Made by a program: the position numbers and the translations under genes. Positions 44,414 through 51,031 of a DNA stretch of 51,031 nt are shown here, in pieces. The stretch comes from Chloroflexota bacterium (GTDB lineage Bacteria > Chloroflexota > Dehalococcoidia > Lucifugimonadales > UBA3495), in NCBI GenBank assembly GCA_028875055.1, contig JAPPGG010000072.1:1-51031 (forward strand). The letters are read 5' to 3'. The notes below the pieces were generated by a model. The model was given only the letters and a program-made list of their open reading frames with translations. It was not told the DNA's origin and did no database searches. How positions within the stretch are numbered: position 1 is the first letter of the stretch; each line of letters opens with the position of its first letter.

Positions 44414-44698
44414 TTAGAGTCCTTCAATCAGATTGATTCGATCACCGGGCTTGAGGGTCACCACGGCCTTTTTAATGTCGGGCATCTTCTTTATTTTGGG
44501 CCCGTACCGCTTCCGTTTGCCGTGAAGCTTGGTGATGTTCACGTCAATTACGGTGACGTTGAAATTCTTTTCCACCGCCTCCTTTACCAGACCCTTGTTG
44601 GCATCGGGGGCAATCTGAAAGGTATATCGTCCAGACTCCTGGAGAAGGGTACTCTTCTCAGTAATGGTCGGCTTCAGCAATACCTGGTAGATGTTCAT
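44414..44698 (-). CDS. rplW: 50S ribosomal protein L23
   Basis: The 94-residue product shows 'LLKPTITEKSTLLQESGRYT' and 'NFNVTVIDVNITKLHGKRKR', typical of L23 at the exit tunnel where SRP and trigger factor dock. It begins next to the rplD stop. Confidence 0.95.
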   Translation of the reverse strand: MNIYQVLLKPTITEKSTLLQESGRYTFQIAPDANKGLVKEAVEKNFNVTVIDVNITKLHGKRKRYGPKIKKMPDIKKAVVTLKPGDRINLIEGL

Positions 44699-45385
44699 TT
44701 AGGCCTCCTGGGCATCCTCGCCGGCATTCCCTGCCCGCACGGCTGCGGGTCGGCGGTCCGGGCTGGCGGCCCATTGGGCTTCGCCTTTCTTCAACGCATC
44801 ACGGGTAATCAGGACCGTGGTGCGGCGCAACAGTTCGTGGGCGTTCAGTTGGTTCACGGGCAGGGACCAGACCTGCTTCAGGTTGCGTCCCGACTGTGCC
44901 ACGTTGGCAGTGGCTTCTTCAGTCACCACAAGGGTGGTCTTGGACAGCCCCAGCGAAGAGAGCAGCGTAACCATTGACTTCGTCTTTCCGTCCAGGCTGT
45001 CCAGGCTGTCGATGCAGACCAGTCCGCCCTGGCGAATCTTCTCGGAAATGGCGCACTTGAGGGCCAGCTGCCGCATCCGCCGGGGAATTTGCTGCCGGTA
45101 ATCCCTGGGGTGCGGTCCGAATACTGTGCCGCCGTGCCGCCACTGGGGAGAACGGATGCTGCCCTGGCGGGCGCGGCCCGTATGCTTCTGGATCCACGGC
45201 TTGCGTCCACCACCCGAAACTTCGCCCCGGGTCTTGGTGTCGTGAGTGCCCTGTCGCTTGTTGGCCTGGTAAGCGACGACCACCTGGTGTACCAGCGAAT
45301 GGTTCATGGGCACGTCGAAAACTGCTTCGTCAACCTCGACGGTACCCGCTGCCTGTCCACTCTGATTGATAACTGGGATTTCCAT
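44699..45385 (-). CDS. rplD: 50S ribosomal protein L4
   Basis: The 228-residue product shows 'KTRGEVSGGGRKPWIQKHTG', 'GRARQGSIRSPQWRHGGTVF' and 'RDYRQQIPRRMRQLALKCAI'. L4 forms part of the exit tunnel and represses the S10 operon in some bacteria. The C-terminus is about 20 residues longer than usual and polar (GNAGEDAQEA). Confidence 0.95.
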   Translation of the reverse strand: MEIPVINQSGQAAGTVEVDEAVFDVPMNHSLVHQVVVAYQANKRQGTHDTKTRGEVSGGGRKPWIQKHTGRARQGSIRSPQWRHGGTVFGPHPRDYRQQIPRRMRQLALKCAISEKIRQGGLVCIDSLDSLDGKTKSMVTLLSSLGLSKTTLVVTEEATANVAQSGRNLKQVWSLPVNQLNAHELLRRTTVLITRDALKKGEAQWAASPDRRPAAVRAGNAGEDAQEA

Positions 45386-45418
45386 TTCCCTTTCCTTACC
45401 GGTTACTGGTTGGAACGT

Positions 45419-46057
45419 TTACTGGCTGGCGCCGGAAGCTCGCTTCCCGGTACGCCGGATCATCAATAGCCCGTTGGGAGCGCCGGGAACGCCGCCTTTC
45501 AAAAAGAGGAGGTTTCGTTCCGGGTCCACCTGGACGACCTCCAGGTTCTTGACTGTTATGCGGGCGTTGCCCATATGTCCGGCCATCTTGAGTCCCTTGA
45601 ACACCTTGCCGGGGGTGGTGCCTCCGCCGATGGAACCAGGCGCCCGCGCCCGGTCGGACTGACCGTGGGTCCTGGGGCCGCCGCCAAAGCCGTGACGCTT
45701 CATAACACCGGCGAAGCCCCGTCCCTTGGACTTGCCGATAACGTCCACCAGCTCTCCGGGTTCAAAGATGTCAACACCGATTTGCTGGCCCAGTTCAAAC
45801 TCGCCCACATCGTCGGCCTTGACTTCACGGAGATGGCGGACGGGACTTCCTCCCTTCAAATGGCCGCTCTCAGGCTTGTTCAACTTCTTGACCGGGTCGA
45901 AGCCCAATTGGATGGCCTCGTATCCGTCAGACTCGCTGGTCTTTATTTGCGTCACCGAACAGGGGCCGGCCTGGATCATCGTGACCGGAACCACGCGGCC
46001 GTCTTCCCTGAACACGCGACTCATTCCTATTTTCTTTCCGAGGTACCCGCGGAGCAT
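45419..46057 (-). CDS. rplC: 50S ribosomal protein L3
   Basis: The 212-residue product starts '[20 protein letters not shown]' and has '[20 protein letters not shown]' with '[20 protein letters not shown]'. L3 is an early assembly protein near the peptidyl-transferase centre. It follows rpsJ. Confidence 0.95.
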   Translation of the reverse strand: MLRGYLGKKIGMSRVFREDGRVVPVTMIQAGPCSVTQIKTSESDGYEAIQLGFDPVKKLNKPESGHLKGGSPVRHLREVKADDVGEFELGQQIGVDIFEPGELVDVIGKSKGRGFAGVMKRHGFGGGPRTHGQSDRARAPGSIGGGTTPGKVFKGLKMAGHMGNARITVKNLEVVQVDPERNLLFLKGGVPGAPNGLLMIRRTGKRASGASQ

Positions 46058-46099
46058 GGCTTACACCTGTTTTTCCGCCGGTCGCGATCATGGCCGCGA

Positions 46100-46411
46100 C
46101 TACAGCTTGATTGAAATATCCACACCGGCCGGCAAATTAAGCCGGGTCAGAGAATCTATGGTCTTCGACGTCGGCTCCAGGATGTCAATGAGCCGCTTGT
46201 GGGTCCGAATTTCAAAGTGTTCTCGGGAATCCTTGTCCACGTGGGGGCCCCGTATTACGCAGAACCGGCGAATATGGGTGGGAAGGGGCACCGGCCCTGC
46301 GATGCGGGCTCCCGTCCTTTCCGCAGTCTCCACAATCTGTTCCGTCGAACTGTCGAGGACCTTGTGTTCAAAAGACTTCAGAATGATCCTGACCTTTTGT
46401 CTCGTTACCAT
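46100..46411 (-). CDS. rpsJ: 30S ribosomal protein S10
   Basis: The 103-residue product starts '[20 protein letters not shown]' and shows '[20 protein letters not shown]'. S10 also serves in transcription antitermination as NusE. It lies directly behind fusA (42-base gap) where tuf is usually found. Confidence 0.95.
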   Translation of the reverse strand: MVTRQKVRIILKSFEHKVLDSSTEQIVETAERTGARIAGPVPLPTHIRRFCVIRGPHVDKDSREHFEIRTHKRLIDILEPTSKTIDSLTRLNLPAGVDISIKL

Positions 46412-46453
46412 GCGAACCTAAATCCTGTCCTTCAAAATCCCTGTTTGCCCGGT

Positions 46454-48535
46454 CTATGCGTTTACCAGGGTCCTGACCAGATGATCAGGGACCTGATCGT
46501 AATACTTGAACTCCATGGTGAATGACGCCCGCCCGCGGGTAATCGACCTGAGGGCGGTAGTATAGGAGAAGGTTTCTCCCAGGGGGATCATCGCCGTGAC
46601 GGTCTGAAGGTCCTCTTCGCCGTCAATGCTGCGAATTTGAGCCCGGCGCATCCCCAGGTCTCCCAGCACTTCGCTCAGGAATTCGCTGGGGGTCACCACT
46701 TCCATCTCTACCATGGGCTCCAGAAGTATGGGGCTCGCCTTCCTCGTTCCTTCCCGGATGGCCAGCATTCCGGCGCTGCGGAAGGCCATTTCTGAAGAGT
46801 CCACCGTGTGAAAGCTGCCGTCGTACAGGGTTACCTTCAAGTCCACCAGCGGATAGCCGCCCAGCGGACCGTTGTCCAGCGCCTGCTTCACGCCCGCTTC
46901 CACGGCGGGGATATATTCCCTGGGAATGGTGCCGCCGGTAATTCCGTTGACAAAGGAATTGCCCGTTCCCTGCTCCTGGGGCTCTATGTTCAGCCAGACG
47001 TGCCCGAACTGCCCGTGCCCGCCCGACTGGCGGACGAACCGGCCCTCGCTCTTTATGGGCTGGGTAAGAGTCTCGCGGTAGGAAACCCGGGGGCTGCCCA
47101 CGTTGGCCTCCACCGAAAACTCCCGGCGCATCCGGTCCACCAGAACTTCCAGGTGCAACTCGCCCATGCCGGAAATAACGGTCTGGGCCGTCTCGTCGTT
47201 GTACCTGACCTGGAAAGTGGGGTCTTCGTCGGAAAGCTTGCGCAGGGCGTCGGAAAGACGGTCCTGGTCGGCGCGGGTGGCGGGTTCGATGGCTACGGAG
47301 ACTACGGGTTCGGGGAACTTGGGGGGTTCAAGAATCAGGGGGCTTGATTCGGTGCAGATGGTATCCCCGGTAAAGGTGTCCTTAAGTCCTACGGCGGCGC
47401 AAATATTGCCGGCCTGGATGGCTTCCAGCTCTTCTCGATGGTTGGCATGCATGTGCAGCAGCCGTCCCATCCGCTCGCGACGGCCCTTGCTGACGTTCAA
47501 AACCGACGCCCCTGCCTTGACCGAGCCGGAGTAAATGCGGAGATAGACCAACCGCCCAACATAGGGATCGGTTACCACCTTGAAGGCCAGAGCGGAGAGG
47601 GGGCCGTTTTCGTCCGGAAACCTCAGGCCGGGTTCTTCCGTCTTGGGGTCAGTGCCTTCCACCGGAGGAACATCTCCCGGAGAGGGAAGATAGTCAACAA
47701 TGGCGTCCAGCAACGGGTGTACTCCCTTGCCGGAAATGGCGCTGCCGCAAAGGACCGGGACCAGCTGCCGCTGAATCGTGGCTTCCCGAAGGGCAGACCT
47801 CAGATCGTCTTCTTCCAGGTCCTCGCCTTCGAGATACTTTATCAGCAGGGTCTCGTCGGTCTCCACGATCTTTTCGATCATGGCCTGGCGGTATTCCTGG
47901 TAAGTATCCTCGTATTCGGTCGGGACAGGGATAACCTCAGGTGGCGTCATTCCGCCGCTGTTATCCCTGCCTGCGGGATAGACGGAAGCCCGGCCACCCA
48001 ACAGATCGATAACGCCCACAAATCCGTCCTCTTCGCCCATGGGCACCTGCACGGGGACAGGATTGGCCTTCAGGCGGCGTTTGATGGACTCTATGGTGCG
48101 GGGAAAACTGGCCCCCACCCGGTCCATCTTGTTGACGAAACAGATGCGGGGTACCATGTAGGTGTCCGCCTGTCGCCAGACGGTCTCGGACTGGGACTGA
48201 ACTCCGGCCACGGCATCCAGGACAACGATTCCGCCGTCCAGTACGCGAAGACTGCGCTCCACCTCAGCGGTGAAGTCCACGTGGCCCGGGGTATCAATAA
48301 TGTTTACCCGGTGCTCGTTCCACTCTGCAGTAGTAGCGGCCGCGGTTATGGTTATGCCCCTTTCCCTTTCCTGGGGCATGAAATCCATCGCCGTAGTACC
48401 CTCGTCAACGCCGCCAATCTTGTGAATTCGGCCCGTCAGGTAAAGCACCCGTTCGGTAACGGTGGTCTTGCCCGCGTCAATGTGAGCAATGAACCCAATG
48501 TTTCTGATTTTGTTTATCGGATAAGCAGAGACCAT
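46454..48535 (-). CDS. fusA: Elongation factor G
   Basis: EF-G drives translocation with GTP. The 693-residue product has the P-loop AHIDAGKTT (residues 17-25), 'FMPQERERGITITAAATT' (switch regions), 'DTPGHVDFTAEVERSL' and 'FVNKMDRVGASF'. The later domains include 'ALDNGPLGGYPLVDLKVTL'. The following tuf gene of the usual str operon is missing here. Confidence 0.96.
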   Translation of the reverse strand: MVSAYPINKIRNIGFIAHIDAGKTTVTERVLYLTGRIHKIGGVDEGTTAMDFMPQERERGITITAAATTAEWNEHRVNIIDTPGHVDFTAEVERSLRVLDGGIVVLDAVAGVQSQSETVWRQADTYMVPRICFVNKMDRVGASFPRTIESIKRRLKANPVPVQVPMGEEDGFVGVIDLLGGRASVYPAGRDNSGGMTPPEVIPVPTEYEDTYQEYRQAMIEKIVETDETLLIKYLEGEDLEEDDLRSALREATIQRQLVPVLCGSAISGKGVHPLLDAIVDYLPSPGDVPPVEGTDPKTEEPGLRFPDENGPLSALAFKVVTDPYVGRLVYLRIYSGSVKAGASVLNVSKGRRERMGRLLHMHANHREELEAIQAGNICAAVGLKDTFTGDTICTESSPLILEPPKFPEPVVSVAIEPATRADQDRLSDALRKLSDEDPTFQVRYNDETAQTVISGMGELHLEVLVDRMRREFSVEANVGSPRVSYRETLTQPIKSEGRFVRQSGGHGQFGHVWLNIEPQEQGTGNSFVNGITGGTIPREYIPAVEAGVKQALDNGPLGGYPLVDLKVTLYDGSFHTVDSSEMAFRSAGMLAIREGTRKASPILLEPMVEMEVVTPSEFLSEVLGDLGMRRAQIRSIDGEEDLQTVTAMIPLGETFSYTTALRSITRGRASFTMEFKYYDQVPDHLVRTLVNA

Positions 48536-48578
48536 ACTTGCGGGCTCCTCTGACGCCCTTCCTAATCCTCCCTACCGC

Positions 48579-49049
48579 CTATCTGCGGTAATGGACAAAT
48601 GCGCGGTTTGCTTCCGCCATGCGGTGCAGCTCTTCCCGACGCCTAACCGCCGAACCTTCGCCGCGCGCCGCATCCAGCAACTCGTTGGCCAGGCCGCGCC
48701 TCATGGGCATTCCCGTGCGGGCACGGGCGCCACGGATCAGCCATCGCATGGCCAGGGCCTCGCTGCGATTGGCTCTCAGTTCCGTGGGCACCTGATAAGT
48801 TGCCCCGCCTATTCGGCGGGGTTTAACTTCTACCAGTGGGGTGGCGTTCTTAAGCGCCTGCTCAAAGATCTCCATAGGGTCCCGCCGCGACTCTTCCTGC
48901 ACCAACTCCAGGGCGCCGTAAACTACGCGCTGTGCTGTGCTCTTCTTGCCACGGGTCATCACCCGGTTGATGAACCGGGCCAGGGGAACGCTTTGATACT
49001 TTGAGTCCTCAGGTATTACCCGGGGTACCGCTCTTCTTCTTCGTGACAT
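48579..49049 (-). CDS. rpsG: 30S ribosomal protein S7
   Basis: The 156-residue product starts '[20 protein letters not shown]' and shows '[20 protein letters not shown]' and '[20 protein letters not shown]'. S7 starts assembly of the head and may repress its operon. A 171-base gap to rpsL holds a hairpin. Confidence 0.95.
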   Translation of the reverse strand: MSRRRRAVPRVIPEDSKYQSVPLARFINRVMTRGKKSTAQRVVYGALELVQEESRRDPMEIFEQALKNATPLVEVKPRRIGGATYQVPTELRANRSEALAMRWLIRGARARTGMPMRRGLANELLDAARGEGSAVRRREELHRMAEANRAFVHYRR

Positions 49050-49107
49050 AGCTCTCGAACCCTGTTGTCGCTTTAGCGCCGTTTTTCAACAAAAAAGTAT
49101 CACTCTC

Positions 49108-49135
49108 GGACAGGTAACCGATAGTCCCCCTGTCC
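49108..49135 (-). promoter_or_regulatory. Inverted repeat in rpsL-rpsG gap
   Basis: GGACAGG (49108-49114) and CCTGTCC (49129-49135) form a 7-bp stem with a 14-base loop. On the minus strand a T6 tract occurs about 11 bases after the stem, too far for a good terminator. In E. coli the S12-S7 gap carries the S7 repressor site, so a similar role is possible here. Confidence 0.4.
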
Positions 49136-49220
49136 AAAAAGTGAACTCCGAGGGTCTGCCTAAAACTACGACCGGAACAGGCTAGTGGCTGGTTCAGGCC
49201 ATATGCTTGGAGGGAAATAG

Positions 49221-49631
49221 CTAGGGCTTGGAAGCGCCGTACTTGCTGCGGCCTCGTCGCCGGTTCTGTACGCCTTCGGTGTCCAGGGCGCTGCGCACCA
49301 CGTGGTAACGTACGCCAGGAAGGTCCTTAACCCTGCCGCCGCGAACCAGCACAACCGAGTGTTCCTGCAGGTTATGCCCTTCGCCTCCAATATAGGCGGT
49401 TACTTCAACGCCGTTGGTAAGGCGGACCCTGGCTATCTTGCGGAGGGCGGAATTGGGCTTTTTGGGCGTCATGGTGCGGACCTGTATGCAGACTCCGCGC
49501 CGTTGCGGACATCCATCGCCCCACTTGACTCGGTTTCGAAGGGAGTTCTGCACCCAGTGCAGCGCCGGCGCCTTGGTTCCTTTCCGGACCGGCTTTCTTC
49601 CTTTCCTGACCAGTTGGTTGACAGTAGGCAT
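49221..49631 (-). CDS. rpsL: 30S ribosomal protein S12
   Basis: The product (136 residues from ATG 49631, AAGGAAGG upstream) starts '[20 protein letters not shown]' and contains '[20 protein letters not shown]', the streptomycin-sensitive core, and '[20 protein letters not shown]'. S12 controls decoding. The long frame up to 50429 is spurious. It is the first gene of the 36-gene run and lies behind a strong promoter. Confidence 0.95.
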   Translation of the reverse strand: MPTVNQLVRKGRKPVRKGTKAPALHWVQNSLRNRVKWGDGCPQRRGVCIQVRTMTPKKPNSALRKIARVRLTNGVEVTAYIGGEGHNLQEHSVVLVRGGRVKDLPGVRYHVVRSALDTEGVQNRRRGRSKYGASKP

Positions 49632-49686
49632 TCGCAGGCCTTCCTTACGTTCCGCTATTCCGGGGTACCTTTCAACGTAATTCGAT

Positions 49687-49715
49687 ACTCTACCAATCTG
49701 TTCTCCCAATGTCAA
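49687..49715 (-). promoter_or_regulatory. Sigma70-type promoter of the ribosomal super-operon
   Basis: On the minus strand TTGACA (complement of 49710-49715), 17 bases, TAGAGT (complement of 49687-49692). The start near 49680 gives a leader of about 49 bases to ATG 49631. Confidence 0.75.
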
Positions 49716-49789
49716 TGCCCATTCAATGTATTTTCTGTTCGGGTTTCCGGCGGAGGCCCCGGAAGGGGATTGGCCTGCTGTACGACAAC

Positions 49790-49839
49790 GGCCTCCGGAA
49801 AGAGGAGGCCTTTTATAACCTGTGTTGGCAGGACAACAC
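49790..49839. promoter_or_regulatory. Hairpin and operator-like dyad between rpsL and the GYD gene
   Basis: GGCCTCC (49790-49796) pairs with GGAGGCC (49804-49810) around a 7-base loop and is followed by TTTTATAA on the plus strand. Next to it GTGTTG (49822-49827) and CAACAC (49834-49839) form a 6-bp dyad. GTTGGCA occurs twice (near 49824 and 49844). The first looks like a terminator or leader hairpin, the second like a protein-binding site. TATACT at 49865-49870 with TTGGCA 14 bases before may be the weak GYD promoter. Confidence 0.4.
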
Positions 49840-49925
49840 CTATGTTGGCAAGGCGACATAATGCTATACTGTAGCGCGTTGCGGCCAAAGAAGGCTCGCA
49901 CGGATGCGGGAGGGAGCGAGGGTAT

Positions 49926-50285
49926 ATGCCGCTGTATTTCCTGATGGGCAACATAACGGAGAATGGTCAAAGGCGTCTTCGCGACAATCCAGACCTGGTG
50001 GTTGAAGCCGCCAGGGACTGCGATTGTGACGGGGCCGAGATATTGACCCAGTACGCCGTGCTGGGCCGGTTTGACTTTGTCATGCTGGCGGAGGCAGATG
50101 ACAACGACGCCGTTGCCAGGCTTTCCCTGGAGATGAGCCACCGCGTCGGGATGCACATTGAAACCCTTCCCGCCATTGCCCTCAGTCAATTGGCGGAGCC
50201 TGACGATGACAAAGACGACGGGGAACTTGCCTATGCCGATGCGCCCGATACGGAGTGGCAACTTCCCGACCGGGAGGAAGACTGA
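49926..50285 (+). CDS. GYD-domain protein
   Basis: The 119-residue product has '[20 protein letters not shown]' and '[20 protein letters not shown]', the pattern of the short alpha/beta GYD family ('GxYDxVxxxE'). The function of the family is not settled. The C-terminus has an acidic, disordered tail of about 30 residues. A GGAGGGAGCGAGGG stretch precedes ATG 49926. It is divergent from rpsL and 130 bases upstream of thiD. Confidence 0.8.
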   Translation: MPLYFLMGNITENGQRRLRDNPDLVVEAARDCDCDGAEILTQYAVLGRFDFVMLAEADDNDAVARLSLEMSHRVGMHIETLPAIALSQLAEPDDDKDDGELAYADAPDTEWQLPDREED

Positions 50286-50414
50286 CTCTCCGCCGGTCCT
50301 CGCTCCGCGCATGTCTGCGAGCAATACGGCCTCTTCCCGGGCGATTCTGCCTGTTTGCCCTTTCCTCTTTTTCCCGTGTCCCCCTAATTCCATATTAACG
50401 TTGGTCTTTTGAGC

Positions 50415-51031
50415 ATGGTTGCAAGACAAGTGCCGGTAGCAATGACAATAGCGGGCTCCGATTCCGGCGGCGGGGCGGGAATCCAGGCGGACCTCAAGAC
50501 ATTTTCCGCCCTGGGCGTTTACGGGGCCTCAACGCTTACCGCCATTACCGCCCAGAATACGGTGGCCGTTACCGCCGTCCACGAGCTGCCCACCGACCTT
50601 ATCGCCGCCCAGATTGACGCGGTTGTCACCGATATTGGTATCGATGCCGCCAAGACCGGCATGCTCTCCAGTTCCTCAATCGTTCGAGCGGTCGCCGCTG
50701 AGATTCAGCGGCACGGGATCGAAAAACTGGTTGTGGACCCGGTAATGGTCGCCAAGAGCGGGGACCCGCTGCTGCAGCAGGAAGCCGTGGATTCCGTCCG
50801 CAACAGCCTGGTTCCCCTGGCGGCCCTGGTCACTCCCAACGTGCCTGAGGCCGAAACTCTGGCAGGGCGGGAAATCGAAACCGATGAGGACATGCGCGAG
50901 GCTGCCCGGCGCATCATTGGCATGGGCGCCGGGGCCGTCGTAGTCAAGGGCGGCCACCGGGATGGGCCCGCCACCGACGTCTTTTATGACGGCAGCTACT
51001 TCACCGAGTTTTCCTCCGAAAGGTTCGACAC
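50415..51031 (+). CDS. thiD: Hydroxymethylpyrimidine/phosphomethylpyrimidine kinase, cut by window end
   Basis: The 205 visible codons show the ThiD start '[20 protein letters not shown]', '[16 protein letters not shown]', 'KTGMLSS', '[16 protein letters not shown]' and '[14 protein letters not shown]', so it belongs to the ribokinase-like HMP-P kinases of thiamine synthesis. It phosphorylates HMP and then HMP-P. The reading frame is open at the window end; about 60 residues are missing. ATG 50415 has no clear Shine-Dalgarno; ATG 50442 is an alternative. Confidence 0.92.
   Translation, partial: MVARQVPVAMTIAGSDSGGGAGIQADLKTFSALGVYGASTLTAITAQNTVAVTAVHELPTDLIAAQIDAVVTDIGIDAAKTGMLSSSSIVRAVAAEIQRHGIEKLVVDPVMVAKSGDPLLQQEAVDSVRNSLVPLAALVTPNVPEAETLAGREIETDEDMREAARRIIGMGAGAVVVKGGHRDGPATDVFYDGSYFTEFSSERFD

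Noticed and set aside
49635-50429. Long upstream extension of the rpsL reading frame
   Set aside because: S12 starts at ATG 49631 with a good ribosome-binding site; the extension crosses the promoter and the GYD gene.

Overview
This window reads as part of a bacterial chromosome of roughly 60% G+C (by eye). The most likely source is a Chloroflexota lineage of the Dehalococcoidia/SAR202 kind. The pointers are a mix of LLM-class flavin oxidoreductase, paired acyl-CoA dehydrogenases and MaoC proteins, a decayed helical-repeat/metallopeptidase gene, zinc-type S4, S14, L24 and L36, and many TTG starts. The lineage is an inference from gene content; no rRNA or marker phylogeny was possible.

Region 1 (1-7.9 kb) is accessory. 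It holds a tRNA-Glu(TTC) with a clear promoter, a membrane-anchored PQQ-type beta-propeller with an N-terminal zinc ribbon, two small unknown genes, and a minus-strand set. That set is a Thr-Pro/Asp-rich secreted protein, an aminoglycoside-phosphotransferase-fold gene interrupted by an in-frame TAG, and a large protein with an internally duplicated module. A broken metallopeptidase/leucine-rich-repeat gene with at least three frameshifts follows.

Region 2 (7.9-19.1 kb) is catabolic. A plus-strand run encodes two MaoC/hotdog proteins, an MFS carrier and a PIG-L deacetylase. It converges at a bidirectional terminator on a minus-strand operon of two acyl-CoA dehydrogenases, a YHS protein and an LLM oxidoreductase. 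Upstream of these, also on the minus strand, are a single-chain EtfB-EtfA electron-transfer flavoprotein and a nicotinate phosphoribosyltransferase.

Region 3 (19.2-27.3 kb) is a sulfur/methyl-cycle cluster behind a sigma70-type promoter and a SAM-I riboswitch with a textbook terminator: mtnA, an arylsulfotransferase-fold protein, an MTA-phosphorylase-type gene, a rhodanese, ahcY and metK, then a phosphohexomutase closed by a strong terminator. Together MTA phosphorylase and MtnA recycle methylthioadenosine, AhcY removes S-adenosylhomocysteine and MetK makes SAM. metK has its own highly structured leader. A lone CcdA-like membrane protein follows.

Region 4 (28.7-49.7 kb) is one minus-strand run of 36 genes in which the str, S10, spc and alpha ribosomal operons are contiguous: rpsL, rpsG, fusA, rpsJ ... 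secY, adk, map, infA, rpmJ, rpsM, rpsK, rpsD, rpoA, rplQ, truA, rplM, rpsI. tuf is absent from its usual place after fusA. Several products (RpoA, S17, S3, L5, L4) carry extra tails, mostly acidic. A TTGACA-17-TAGAGT promoter precedes rpsL. Divergent from it are a GYD-domain protein and a thiD gene cut by the window end.
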